Positions 19,001-27,988 of a stretch of 64,000 bases of DNA are shown here, piece after piece; the first letter of the stretch is position 1, and each line of letters opens with the position of its first letter. The position numbers were made by a program, and so were the translations under genes. The DNA is taken from positions 124,001 through 188,000 of the forward strand of contig NZ_QLYZ01000001.1 in the NCBI RefSeq assembly GCF_003350325.1. The letters run 5' to 3'. The DNA is from Vibrio rhodolitus (GTDB lineage Bacteria; Pseudomonadota; Gammaproteobacteria; Enterobacterales; Vibrionaceae). Below the pieces are notes generated by a model. It was not told the origin of the DNA and searched no databases. It saw only the letters and a program-made list of their open reading frames with translations.

Positions 19001-22000
19001 AAAATTTGAAAAAAGTGATAGTTCTGGGTGGGAAATCATTAAAGGTGACGCAACAGATACAACTTTGATCACGCAGATTAAAACGTCAGTTGAGGAGAAT
19101 TCAAATGGGGTTCCATTAGATTTTTCAATCATTGGGGGTGAGATTGATCTCACTGATAAGTCAGAGATAATCACTTTAGTAATATATAGCGCTGCTGAAA
19201 ATAAAGGGGATTACTCCATCGTAGATACTCAAGGTAATGAGTTGAAATTGACTTATGTTGGTATCAAAAATGGTCAAGCCCAATATGAAATTGAACTCGA
19301 ATATGAGACAAGCCCAGATAGACGACATGAATTCGATCTAAGTGGTATTCAGATTGTTCCTGCTGAGAACAGTACCAAAGATATCCACCTTGTGGCAAAG
19401 GTCGTAGTTACCGAAAGTGATGGCAATGAAAAGATCACGGAGACGGATATCACTATTGAAGTCACACCGAAAATCACGGGATTTGAAGAAGATGACGATA
19501 CTGATGAAGACAATGGTGGAAATCCTGGAGGAGGGACCGGCGGGGGAGGTTCTGGCGGCGGATCTGGCGGTGATGGTTCAGGGGGTTCTGAAGATAAAGA
19601 GAACTCCAGGTTTGATGTCAGAACGAACGTACTAGAAGATGATTTAACTAGATTTGAAGATGAGATTTCTATAATAAATTGGTATCCAGATACTCTAGCA
19701 GATCAAACGGATAGCTTTGATAGCGAATATATTACAGAGTTTAAACTTCTTGGTGGCGCTGACAGTAGTGTTTCGCTAGAGCTCAAAGTTGTCAATCCTA
19801 TCATTATTAATGGGGTAACGTATTCGGCGGGTGAAACTTATATATTCGATGGCACTCAATCAATCGCGATTTCAAAAGAAAATGGTCAAGCACTAAGCTC
19901 CGATGACTTTATATTAAGTGCGAAAGTTCCGGAAGACTCAAGTGCAGACTTTTCTTTAAATAGTAAGGCTACGGTCAATGAAATCGATGTGGATGACCCT
20001 AGCGTTAAAGTGTCAAAGGAATTTGATGGTCAATTGAGTGTTGTTATTAAGCCGGTTGTGGAAGTCGATGGTAAATTGCAAACTAGGGATTATGAGAACA
20101 AAATAGTTTTTGATAGAGAAATACAGAAAGTTGATGATACGGCGACCTTCTATATAAATTCTGACTCGCTATCCGATACTTATGGGGCTTCAGATTTTTC
20201 ATTGAGCTTTAGCGATCTAGACATAGATTCCCAAGGCGAGTTAATTCAAGACGAAATTATCACGCAACTTGTCGTGGATTTTGGATTTGGAGAAAACCTA
20301 TCAGACGCGGAAATCGATATCCTTGGTAAAATATTGGTTACAGGGGCGATTAACAATGGTGATGGTACTTGGACTGTAGTTGATCAAGCCAAATTTTCGA
20401 TTAAAGCGCCGAACGGTTTGGATGACCCACTTAATGTAAATATCACTGCTAAGGTGGTCGATTTTGGCGAGGACGGAGGCAATATCGATAATAGCGAGAA
20501 CGATGAGTCTGAAAAAAGTGTGGTTGTCTTAAAAACGACTTCTTTGATCTTGGAATTTAAAAAATATGTCGAAACTGATGACAAGGCTAGCGCTCCTATA
20601 ATTGAATCACAGACACCAATAGTATTTGATGAGGATGGTACTTATAATCTATTAGATTATTTACAATCGAGTCTTACTCTCGGAGAACCTAACTCACGAG
20701 TTGATAATCAATATATTCTCGTGCTTGATTTGTCAGATTCTTCATTGCCAGTAACTATAACAGCAGCGGATGGTTATCTAAATTTTGTTAATGGTAAACT
20801 ATCTATTGAGTTGAAGTTTGGTAGTGATGGTAAGTTATTAATGGATGACTCATTATCTGCTATTACACTTCGACCTGACGTAGACTTTTCGGGGAATTTT
20901 TCTCTTCCAGTTAGTATAGTTACAACCAACATAAAATCTGGTCATGAGTTAGTGACTGATTTTGGTTTGAATGGAATACAGGTTCAAGTTACCCCGCAGG
21001 TCGATGGCGTTAATGCTCAAATGCAAGTTAATGCCGTTGAAGATGTGGCTGGTGGTATTTCAATCGATATCAACCAGCTTGGCTTTAAGGACGAAGACAC
21101 GGATGCAAACCGTGGTGTTGAGTCGTTTACAGAAGTCACGATTGCCCCTCCTTTAGATGACGAGAGCCAGCCAATTGGTCACCTTGGAAATATTAGTGGT
21201 GACTACGCATCGGGTGTGACATTTGTCGATGGTGTGATTCATATCGTAGCGAGTCAATTACCTGATAACGTCACTATCGATGATGTGTTGGCGAGCATTA
21301 CTTACCACCCGCCAGAGCATTATTCTGGTCAAGTTGAACTCAGTGTTACGGGTAAGGTGGTTGATTCAACAGTTGGTGTTACATCAGAAGCTAGTAGTTT
21401 TGAATCCAAAGTTGTGGTGAATATCGCTTCACAAGTCGATGGTGTAGTTGGCAGCACGATTGATCACGACAATGTTGTCGAAGGAATGGCTCCGGGTGAC
21501 ATGAGAGATGAGTTAAATCTCTCTACGCCAGAAGATACGGTGCTTTCTCTATCTAGCTTAAGTTTTGAGTTACAAGATCAAGATGGCTCTGAAGAGTTTG
21601 TCTCGTTTAAATTGACGGGTTTACCGGAAGATTTTCTTGTTCAATCTACCTCTCAAAATTTCGCCGTAAGTAACAATGGTGATGGTGAATGGAGCATTAA
21701 GATCAAAGGCAGCCTAGATGAAACGGCGACCCTAGATGGAATTAATATCATTCCAGCGGAAGGTTTTAGTGGCACTACAACAATCAACTATATCGTCTTT
21801 ACTCAAGAGAAAGATACGCAAACACCGATTGGTCAGCAAGGTAGTATCAACTTAACCGTTACGCCGCAAGGCGATATTGTCGATACGCGAATCCCTGAGA
21901 GGGCTGGTGGAGTTGAGGGAGGTTATGTAGACATCACTCTCGATGCCCGCATTTTGGATGGCTCGTTATCAATCAATGCGGCAGATGGACACACTGAAAA

Positions 22001-24365
22001 TAGTGCTGAAACAGTACATATCCAAGTGGACAATGTTCCTGAAGGCGTGGAAGTTGCCATCCCTGACCTTGAGGATGATCAATATACTGCGACCAAAACA
22101 ATGACCGCTACAGGTCAATACACATGGGTAGTGACTACAACAGTTCAAGCCGTTGAATCGATTCGTTTAGATTTGACCGACACGGATTACAACGAAGACT
22201 TTTGGCTCGGAGGAGACGCGGATGTGACGGTGACAGTGCGCTCAAATGATAATGGTGCATTGGGTGAATCAGTTGTTCAGCAGACGGTGGGTTTAGATGT
22301 TATTCCTATCAATGATAAACCCTTTGTGGTTATTGCTGACACCGCGACGAGAAGTATCGAGGAAGATACGGCAGTCGCGATCACTGATATTACAATATCG
22401 GACAAGGATGAAAGTGATAATCCGAATGCTTTGGTTACCGTTACACTGACCACTGCCAATGGTAGTTTAAGCTTTGCGCAAAGCGTACTTGACGGCAGCC
22501 TTGTTGCTGTTTTAGCCCAAGGCAATGGCGGGCTTGAATTAACAGGAACTATTGCCCAAATTAATCAATTGCTTAAAGGTGCAGCAGGGGACTTAAATAG
22601 TAGCCTGCAATTTAAGCCTGACGATAATTATGTTGGAGAAGCTTCAATTTCCGTTGTGGTGAATGATAACGGTAATAATGGCAATAATGGATTGCTAGAT
22701 GAGCCATCCATTAGCGATGAATTGACCATAAACATTGATGTCACGGCAGTGAATGATACGCCAACAGTGAGTGCTCCAACAAAGTTTACCATCAACGAAG
22801 ATCAAGAAGACTTTATCATTACCACTATCAAAGTGGGTGATGTTGATATTCTGCCAGATGGCTCCTCAGAAATAGAAGTGACCCTTGCCACAGTGCTTGG
22901 CGCGATTAAGTTTAAGTCACCGAACGATGATGTTGCACAAGCGACAGTTGCCGGCAACGTTGTATTGACAGGAACGCTTGCCGATATCAATGCCATGCTG
23001 GCTAATGGCGTTATTTATACGCCAACGGAAAACCAATCAGGGGCAGGTAAAATAACGGTTACGGTCGACGATCTTGGTAACATCGGTACAGGAGATGCCT
23101 CACACACCACGGTTCAGGAAATCGATATCACCATCAATGCGGTCAACGATGATCCTAGCGTACCTAAAATTGAAGCTGTTGATATTAATGAAGAGGGCAC
23201 TTACATCTTTGACCTGCTAAGTGGCGTAAGCGATGTGGAAACTCCGGCAGATGTTGTCGTATCGAGTTTTAGCAGTGACAAGGGTGCAACGCTCTCTATT
23301 GTAGACGGAAAACTGACTTATACCGCGGCAGACTACTTTAGTGGCACTGAGACCATCACTTATACCATCAGTGACGGCAACGGCGGTGAAACTACAGAGA
23401 CAATTACAGTCAATGTGGCACCGATAAGTAATGAGCCGACCTTGCAGGTGGATAAGAACCGTTTCTATGTGGCGATGGATAATAGTGCCACAGTGAGTAT
23501 CCCACTCTTAGGGTTAGTTCCGGCATTGACTGATAGCAAAGAAACGCTATCTCTGGTCTTTGATAGTGTGCCAGATGGCGCGATCATCAAAGTCGGCGGT
23601 GTTGCGGCGACACTTGACAGTAGTAACGGCAAATATATTGTAGAAAATGTGGATACCAGTAACGCCGAGGTATCATTAGAGCTACCAGAAAACTCAGTGC
23701 TTGGCTCATTTGATCTAACCGTGACTGCGAAATCAGTCGATGGCAGTGCATTACCTGCATTTTCTACCCCTGTCACGATTACCGTTAATACAGAGTCACC
23801 AGAAGACAAAGGGACGATTATCGGTTCTAGCGATGATGACTACCTTTACAATCTGCTCGACGTTGATGACCTTACGCTCTCTGGTGGTAACGGCAACGAT
23901 ATTTTGATTGGCGGCATTAAAGACGATATTTTGCTGGGCGGCGAAGGCAATGATGAACTTATTGCTGGTGCGGGTAATGACGTGCTTGAAGGTGGTTCTG
24001 GTGACGACCTACTTATCGGTGGGCTAGGAAATGATATTCTGACTGGCGGCTCAGGTAGCGATACCTTTAAATGGAACGCTGAAGATGTGAGTGATGTAAA
24101 AGGGAAGCCATCGATAGATAAAGTGTTAGACTTTGATGCCTCGGAAGACATTCTTGATCTAAGTGAAATCTTTGATGATCAAATCACGATGGATGACATA
24201 TTAGCGAACGTCAGAGGTGACAATATCAACATTGATATTAGAGATGACAATGAGAATGTGGTGCAAACCATTGTATTGGAGAGCCCCAATGGCATTGATA
24301 GCGGTAGCAATAGTTTGTTGCAAGATTTAGTTGATTCGCAACTTATCAAGCTGCAAAGCGAATAA
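13023..24365 (+). CDS. Giant RTX adhesin with retention module (LapA-like, VCA0849 class)
   Basis: The gene encodes 3780 residues with no internal stop. Residues 1-120 form the N-terminal retention module, followed by ATAAGAG; its TAAG (122-125) is the LapG protease site type. About nine T1SS-143 repeats follow, each ending in DGD/DG-like boundaries near residues 331, 472, 632, 766, 919, 1066, 1214, 1377 and 1521. A Gly/Ser linker lies at 2163-2193, with cadherin/Ig-like domains near 3100-3470. RTX nonapeptides (GGxGNDxLx) span 3618-3679, then a VCA0849-class type I secretion signal to the end. Such proteins stay anchored in an outer-membrane TolC-like pore and mediate attachment and biofilm; LapG cleavage releases them. 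No ABC exporter, lapD or lapG gene is in the window. Two cysteines (66 and 69) in the retention module are unusual for the class. Confidence 0.9.
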   Translation: MNDKTISEPGTITSVTGEAVVARNGEKPIKAEAGLPLQANDLLFIPAGAEMAVSLNDQIIAVNENCVGCIDVPFDGSPNLAVAQLSAELEFSNDPSDDILDIDAIQAAILDGVDPTQILEATAAGAGPQGSAIGTTATVVLNLAETIAATRFVTQGQSNEEQEFEFFSGSRVYDALGGQVINTTVSEGNQTDGTYPQQTVTEARVVAATLSLQPGSFAPIASSLNAVLNELNAEVTSSGKPVVFSYDSSTNTIIGLQDGETVLTIDIDAISSGKDVILTLTTTLEKPIDHDVETGSQGLVRFSDNLLQIDLSIQGEDSNGKPLRSPVEVTVSIVDGINQAALEVKEQYTESNNLSAQNPYQVEGRAFEIGSDALETVRFDSSALEQLDGLLSNNQETEARLSDDGKTLTLSIKGSPGQIILEVTLDEDGTYSITQNLLLEQSNSADSLEFAFPVTSIDYDGDVVTNVINYSVLDGDVPSIGKPASKEVYESKLDQNDKPIVGGKLGAESVDKVQHFEIDTAQFNAIYKSLLTSDGKPVTLSDTSEAGSFTRSYTALDSDGETIFTIVLKPDGNYTFELLQPLDHLEPQTPDTSDNNSFALDFPIFAVDTDGDKSDSDTSLDGDQATTLTIQVVDDVSTLKDKVLFDTVVEPIVGQSADTTPVQNVFTDVSQDGSEVTHFIYDGTEYRMPSDDGKDADHLYDFVLTNQAGDEIGTLYVNKDGDISFKPNSDVDHTGLAEDILTAQLEIFTKDGDGDVASTDVTLKIKDGDDIGFNGQLDVAFKEIKDTQIINQDVNGKPLSVGLVQGSDKIKSVYFVEDTQNSSALNSITVAGVATNSFVTDDGKSYIVYLGSDPTDSSSYVLKAEFVEDAQGHRNGEYTITQYQSFDNNNNTDTVQLVFPIAAIDNDGDVTPTNINVTIADGNNISVGNENSRVELIETVNLDGTAGNAISKSTSVEFSQESDAIRSVKWEVSTELENALRSIESNGQSVELELSDSTIHVFTYNENNEKVDVLKIELNADNSGKYTVTQYLPIDNTNSDRDVLELSLIAEDVDGDKTSATSSVILIDGATPNIEGISFGPITETVAMSASNPLVQTGSIVIADGSDVVTNVALAMDNIVLPQGLTSGGQELVAVVQDSSFSLYLKDPATGELGEEALNITVENDGELTVKQYKPIDNNSDSDGNDNQTTIVLNVAVTDSDNDHVEKPINVVLKDGIAPQISIGSVTVNEVGLDSDKNKSESGSIEIQFGDRTDEIESIQVVHEDSNDPIQAMSNGAELPMPLKSAGHEIEWRETDSGYEGYISDNGDEKTIIAITIDSDPASSEFGKIDVDLQQPIDHPVAGSGDLGKDWLTIKLPITATDYDGDVSEVQYLDIEIKDTVPVLKDFNFNKFEGDSAKRDIVNFTNGDGLAELKIEVPDASDKWAFGETNTSLVDSLTIDSDDIAATANKGVISSQIVWDTSSDPAVAIGILELIKWNEQVRVKFTAEDFITHDTGLYNVDFNVTATDKDGDTDTSSIQIKIKDAKANLEVELLPVLEDAGHSLVVIKVDLADKDGETVQSLKIGPVEGGVFYYLDSESNSYVEITPNTNVLAEKLDLTLDSDPIQITNIYFKPDAEFSTDNTGIDAVVTVTMNGENHTKHDITDALNIVVQGVADDPTKVADPKTDDDPTNDNDPYYRDKESGDEDTLIQLNFAHETQDQAKYTDNDTTDDTPETIVYTLSVPDGHILVNASGVEFSKDANGNYLFVKNSEITLFDPTENLAGINKLENLSEVYLKPIEDFSGSVEVDVTATSHERYSDDTASQSSSIIVDVAPIVDEFATGKFELNVERVRVKEDTEFKLQKHIKVNELGDSDNSESRFICLKGLPDGTIVTNINNLGHSVIIVDGLAHLMNDDGSYVATPLELFNPTNGQIDLPDDTVLVIDYTLIENAQTGIIPAQDSNVDFDFDVTAIVIDEAKYTDINGDESAPVYDMKVVDGKSIAVDIKGVADNPKFEKSDSSGWEIIKGDATDTTLITQIKTSVEENSNGVPLDFSIIGGEIDLTDKSEIITLVIYSAAENKGDYSIVDTQGNELKLTYVGIKNGQAQYEIELEYETSPDRRHEFDLSGIQIVPAENSTKDIHLVAKVVVTESDGNEKITETDITIEVTPKITGFEEDDDTDEDNGGNPGGGTGGGGSGGGSGGDGSGGSEDKENSRFDVRTNVLEDDLTRFEDEISIINWYPDTLADQTDSFDSEYITEFKLLGGADSSVSLELKVVNPIIINGVTYSAGETYIFDGTQSIAISKENGQALSSDDFILSAKVPEDSSADFSLNSKATVNEIDVDDPSVKVSKEFDGQLSVVIKPVVEVDGKLQTRDYENKIVFDREIQKVDDTATFYINSDSLSDTYGASDFSLSFSDLDIDSQGELIQDEIITQLVVDFGFGENLSDAEIDILGKILVTGAINNGDGTWTVVDQAKFSIKAPNGLDDPLNVNITAKVVDFGEDGGNIDNSENDESEKSVVVLKTTSLILEFKKYVETDDKASAPIIESQTPIVFDEDGTYNLLDYLQSSLTLGEPNSRVDNQYILVLDLSDSSLPVTITAADGYLNFVNGKLSIELKFGSDGKLLMDDSLSAITLRPDVDFSGNFSLPVSIVTTNIKSGHELVTDFGLNGIQVQVTPQVDGVNAQMQVNAVEDVAGGISIDINQLGFKDEDTDANRGVESFTEVTIAPPLDDESQPIGHLGNISGDYASGVTFVDGVIHIVASQLPDNVTIDDVLASITYHPPEHYSGQVELSVTGKVVDSTVGVTSEASSFESKVVVNIASQVDGVVGSTIDHDNVVEGMAPGDMRDELNLSTPEDTVLSLSSLSFELQDQDGSEEFVSFKLTGLPEDFLVQSTSQNFAVSNNGDGEWSIKIKGSLDETATLDGINIIPAEGFSGTTTINYIVFTQEKDTQTPIGQQGSINLTVTPQGDIVDTRIPERAGGVEGGYVDITLDARILDGSLSINAADGHTENSAETVHIQVDNVPEGVEVAIPDLEDDQYTATKTMTATGQYTWVVTTTVQAVESIRLDLTDTDYNEDFWLGGDADVTVTVRSNDNGALGESVVQQTVGLDVIPINDKPFVVIADTATRSIEEDTAVAITDITISDKDESDNPNALVTVTLTTANGSLSFAQSVLDGSLVAVLAQGNGGLELTGTIAQINQLLKGAAGDLNSSLQFKPDDNYVGEASISVVVNDNGNNGNNGLLDEPSISDELTINIDVTAVNDTPTVSAPTKFTINEDQEDFIITTIKVGDVDILPDGSSEIEVTLATVLGAIKFKSPNDDVAQATVAGNVVLTGTLADINAMLANGVIYTPTENQSGAGKITVTVDDLGNIGTGDASHTTVQEIDITINAVNDDPSVPKIEAVDINEEGTYIFDLLSGVSDVETPADVVVSSFSSDKGATLSIVDGKLTYTAADYFSGTETITYTISDGNGGETTETITVNVAPISNEPTLQVDKNRFYVAMDNSATVSIPLLGLVPALTDSKETLSLVFDSVPDGAIIKVGGVAATLDSSNGKYIVENVDTSNAEVSLELPENSVLGSFDLTVTAKSVDGSALPAFSTPVTITVNTESPEDKGTIIGSSDDDYLYNLLDVDDLTLSGGNGNDILIGGIKDDILLGGEGNDELIAGAGNDVLEGGSGDDLLIGGLGNDILTGGSGSDTFKWNAEDVSDVKGKPSIDKVLDFDASEDILDLSEIFDDQITMDDILANVRGDNINIDIRDDNENVVQTIVLESPNGIDSGSNSLLQDLVDSQLIKLQSE

Positions 24366-24383
24366 CCTCTTAGCTACCTAGGT

Positions 24384-24420
24384 AAAAAGCCAGCGGTGCA
24401 AACACACCACTGGCTTTTCT
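24384..24420. terminator. Terminator after the adhesin gene, shared with the convergent ydjM-like gene
   Basis: AAAAGCCAGCGGT pairs with ACCACTGGCTTTT (one mismatch), then TCTTTATT. The reverse strand also ends in a T-rich run. Confidence 0.85.
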
Positions 24421-25449
24421 TTATTCTGAAGCGCTAAGCGTTAATCTTTGCAGGTTAGCATCAATGCTCTGATCGCCTTTTAATCGCTCCCACAGCGTGC
24501 TGAGTTGTTCAAGTTCTCGCTCAGTGGGATGGCGAGTCGGCGCGTTAAGTAGCTGCCAGTTACCTGATTGGTCTTTTTCAGCAAAGACAAACTGGAAAGC
24601 AAGATTGTCCGCCATGCCTAAACGTAGATCGGTGACGATCAACGCGTCACCTTCTTCACGGTAGTTGAGAAAATCATGTGAAAAGGCTTTAAGCCCAACA
24701 AGCGTTTGCGGCTCTTTATCTAACGGCCATTGCCCCAAAGGATGTGAGATAAAATCAATGCGCTCATCTTTATCGAGAAGTGAAGCTAATCCTTCCCAAT
24801 ACTTGCCGTCATCTAACACAACCACTCGCCATAAAACAGTATTAAATGGGCTAGGCATTACGATCACACGATCGGTTGGTAAGTTCTGCGCGATTAAGTT
24901 TTGTTCGGTGCGATCGGTAATGCTTTGCTGCGCCGCATAGCCCCATACTAGGTAGAGCGTTGAAAGCAAAACCACAGCTTGGCACCATCTTCCACCACGG
25001 CTTTTGCTAAATAGAGCAACCACAATCGCGATTAATAAAGGCAGAGTATAAAGCGGGTCGATAATAAAGATGTTACGTACTTCAAAGTAGCCCGTTATTG
25101 GCCACAGCAGTTGCGTGCCGTAAGTTGTCATCGCATCTAGCAGAGGGTGGGTAACAAGGACAACTGTCGTTAGAAGTGCAACGCGCCCAAAACTCCAAAA
25201 ACTATCAGGTCGCAAGCGAGCATAAATCCAAGAAATCAGCAGTGCAAAAGGGGGAAGCAAAAGAAGCGAGTGGCTAAACCCACGGTGTTTGATTGTGTTA
25301 CTCACCGCATCGCCATAATCGAGTATTACATCAAGGTCGGGTAATGTGCCAAGTGCGGCACCAACTAATAAAACTTTTGCATTGCAGCGTTTTCCTGCAA
25401 TCGCACCAGCAAGAGTTGCGCCTAGCGCAGCTTGAGTGATCGAATCCAT
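24421..25449 (-). CDS. YdjM-like membrane-bound metal-dependent hydrolase
   Basis: This 342-residue protein begins MDSITQAALGATLAGAIAGK and carries GTLPDLDVILDY, the His motif KHRGFSHSLLLLP and THPLLDAMTTYGTQ. These are the conserved acidic and histidine residues of the YdjM/DUF457 family, annotated as predicted membrane-bound metal hydrolases. Four to five membrane spans occupy the first half; the C-terminal 170 residues are soluble. E. coli ydjM is in the SOS regulon, but no LexA box was found upstream here. The gene converges with the adhesin gene and shows no functional link to it. The catalytic activity of this family is unproven. Confidence 0.82.
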   Translation of the reverse strand: MDSITQAALGATLAGAIAGKRCNAKVLLVGAALGTLPDLDVILDYGDAVSNTIKHRGFSHSLLLLPPFALLISWIYARLRPDSFWSFGRVALLTTVVLVTHPLLDAMTTYGTQLLWPITGYFEVRNIFIIDPLYTLPLLIAIVVALFSKSRGGRWCQAVVLLSTLYLVWGYAAQQSITDRTEQNLIAQNLPTDRVIVMPSPFNTVLWRVVVLDDGKYWEGLASLLDKDERIDFISHPLGQWPLDKEPQTLVGLKAFSHDFLNYREEGDALIVTDLRLGMADNLAFQFVFAEKDQSGNWQLLNAPTRHPTERELEQLSTLWERLKGDQSIDANLQRLTLSASE

Positions 25450-25810
25450 CAGTGGCTATCTCGTATTCCTAGATTATCTTTAGATCGCTTGTTAAACATA
25501 GCGTCACAAAATAAAGGGAATGCGACATCTAAGTCAATCCAAGTAGGAACTAAGTTAAAAACATTTACTTGTTTTTACGTTTCTTTTTGGCAAGAAGTAT
25601 CAAGAGCAAACATCAGCCCAAACAGAATGCATTTCTCCTTTTTGGTGCTCTCGCTGCACGTTATTGGTGCGCATGAGCTGCGTGTTTTCTGATTAGTTGG
25701 TCGAATAATAAAGTAAAAGCTCGATAGCGCTGAGTCGATGACAGCAATTTTTAAATTGGTACGTAAATTGCCTTTTATATCAACATAATAATAAGTTAGA
25801 AGGATTGAAA
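25450..25810. other. Divergent intergenic region without a recognised gene
   Basis: About 360 bp separate the divergent ydjM-like gene and the chemoreceptor pseudogene. The sequence is AT-rich near both starts and should hold both promoters. An 86-codon frame at 25432-25692 overlaps the ydjM start and lacks a ribosome site or protein-like composition. No convincing -35/-10 pair was assigned. Confidence 0.4.
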
Positions 25811-27922
25811 ATGGAGTTGACATCTCAAGAAAAGCGGTGGTTACCATGGTTTGGTAGTACGGGGAAATTAGCGATGCGTGCGGCGTGTTTTGCTAATCGA
25901 CGCCGAATAAGAGAGCTAGAGCTAACGTTTGAAAGTATTGCGCAAACTCGAGTGAAACTGTTGGATACATGGACGCGTAACCAATGGCAGTTTCTCCAAG
26001 ATGCTGCATTTTATTTATCGTCTAAGTCGGAAACTGAGCGTGTTGAATCGTTAAATCTACTGTTGCAACGAGGAGAAGATTTTACAGAACTCTTTTTGGT
26101 TGAAACGTCAGGTACTATTGTAAGTTCGACTAGCCAAGAGCAGGTTGGGCGACCTGTTTTCTCAGAGAAATCGCTCAAAATGGCGCAGTCAAAGCCGTTT
26201 CTTCATGGACCATATATCGACAACAAGACTCTAGAGCTGGGGGCTTCTTCCTCAAAATTTCATGATGCTGTGACTCTTATGTTTTACCAACCAATTGATG
26301 CTGGGTCTAAAGAGACATTAGTGCTATGTGGTCGGGTGCCAAACGATGTGCTGGGGGATTTAATACAAAGAGAAGCGGGACACATTTACAGTGAGTCTGG
26401 AGATAACTACCTATTTATGGTGGAGTCGAACTTTGATCCTTCGATATCTCAAGGTGTGGCGCTATCACGCTCCCGCTTTGAAGACAGCACGTTTTCTCAT
26501 GGAGAGAATTTGAAGCAGGGAATATCGACTGATTGGGGAACGGTAAAAATCCGCAATCACACGGAGTTTGAAGTGTTGTTTAATGATCCAGCGACCAATC
26601 AACTTCACCCGGGCGTTAGAGAAACGATAAAAAATGGCAGTAATATCTTTGTTGATTACCCCGGCTACTCCGATTATCGACACATTCCGGTAATAGGCAA
26701 AGGTGTAACCTTTCAACTTCCCGGTTCGATAGATCGCTGGGGCATGATGTGTGAATCAGATCTGGAAGAAGTTCATAGACATCGTTCATTGGTTGGTCGG
26801 TTGACGAATCGCTTTATGGCGTCTGCGTTGATGGTGGCATCGCTGCCTTTAGCACTTCAGTATTTTCTAGAACTCAGCGCGTTTACTAGTGCTGGCATTT
26901 CGTTGCTATTTGCTTTTTTAATCACTTACTTCTTTCGCCAAGTCACAGCCAAACCGTTATCTCGCAGCTTAGAGCAGATGACTGGGGTGATGAAAGTATT
27001 GGCAGAAGGCGATGGAAATCTAAAGCAACGGCTCGATGCATCAAAGTTTATCGCTGATGAAACGGGGGATTTGGGGCGCTGGACCAACAGTTTTATAGAC
27101 AATTTAGAAACGGTGGTGTCAGAGTTAGTATTCGCCAGCCGAGAAGTGAATAAAGTGTCTGAATCAATGTTCAGATGCAGTCAACGCCTATCTCAATCTA
27201 GCCAAGATACTTCATAGTCGATAGCAAAGTTGATTGGGCTTTCAGACAAGCAAGTCGGCGAAATCCAGCTAGCTAACGACAATGCTCATGAAATGCCCCA
27301 TTTAATGAAGCAGTCTGTGAGTCAGGCCAGAGAGGAGTACGAAAATGCCAGAAACAGTGCCGAGACTATCAAAGAAACGGTTCAAGCATCTGCCGAAACG
27401 GTGAATGACATCAACGGAGAAATGGCAAAAATAAGCAGCATTGCCACGCTTATCACTGATATTACTGCGCAAACCAATTTGCTTGCGTTAAATGCCGCGA
27501 TTGAAGCTGCAAGGGCTGGCGAACACGGGCGAGGCTTTTCCGTGGTAGCGGATGAAGTAAGAACGCTAGCCGATAAGACAGCGCAAGCGGCTCAAAATAT
27601 CGGTCAGCTTATGGATCAGTTACAACAACAATCTCAACGCGCAGTGGCTACAATGCAAACAGGCATAGAGAATGTTGAGAGCAATGTTTATATCACGGAT
27701 AGCTCTAAACAGAGTGAGCAGTTGCAGCAGTCAGTTAATTCACTGTTTGATGCGATTTCAGGTTTAGCAGGCATGAGTAGTACAAACTCAAGAACGGCTG
27801 AGCTGGCGGCAGAATCCACAAGTTCACTTCAGTATCAATCTAAGCAGTTAGCGCGCAGAACGTCATTGATGCAAAGTTCGATAGCTCGACTGGATCAGCT
27901 TGTCGGGCGTTTTGAAGTCTAG
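25811..27922 (+). pseudogene. Methyl-accepting chemotaxis protein interrupted by an in-frame TAG
   Basis: The frame from ATG 25811 (AAGGA upstream) runs to TAG at 27215-27217, then continues in the same frame to 27922 without another stop. Before the stop come a long Cache-like sensing region, a membrane span (FTSAGISLLFAFLITYFF), HAMP-like SLEQMTGVMKVLAEGDG and a coiled coil. After it comes the signalling tip [20 protein letters not shown] and [18 protein letters not shown]. The break thus separates sensor from signalling tip. A CAG-to-TAG change (Gln in the coiled coil) would explain it. The product is probably non-functional unless the stop is read through or is a sequencing error. Only one predicted membrane span precedes HAMP, so the sensing region may be cytoplasmic. 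Confidence 0.85.
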
Positions 27923-27951
27923 AAAACGCTTCATATTATTTTATCAAACTA

Positions 27952-27971
27952 AAGCCCCTGTTTAGGGGCTT
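27952..27971. terminator. Terminator between chemoreceptor pseudogene and VOC gene
   Basis: AAGCCCCT-GTTT-AGGGGCTT forms a perfect 8-bp stem between convergent genes. A short T-rich stretch follows on each strand. Confidence 0.75.
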
Positions 27972-27988
27972 GTTCTATCGGAGAGAGG

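Noticed and set aside
19417..19635. 72-codon frame inside the adhesin Gly/Ser linker
   Set aside because: Lies in another frame of the adhesin; the Gly-rich reading is the one in frame with its domains.
25432..25692. 86-codon frame opposite the ydjM-like start
   Set aside because: Overlaps the ydjM-like coding start, has no ribosome site and no recognisable composition.
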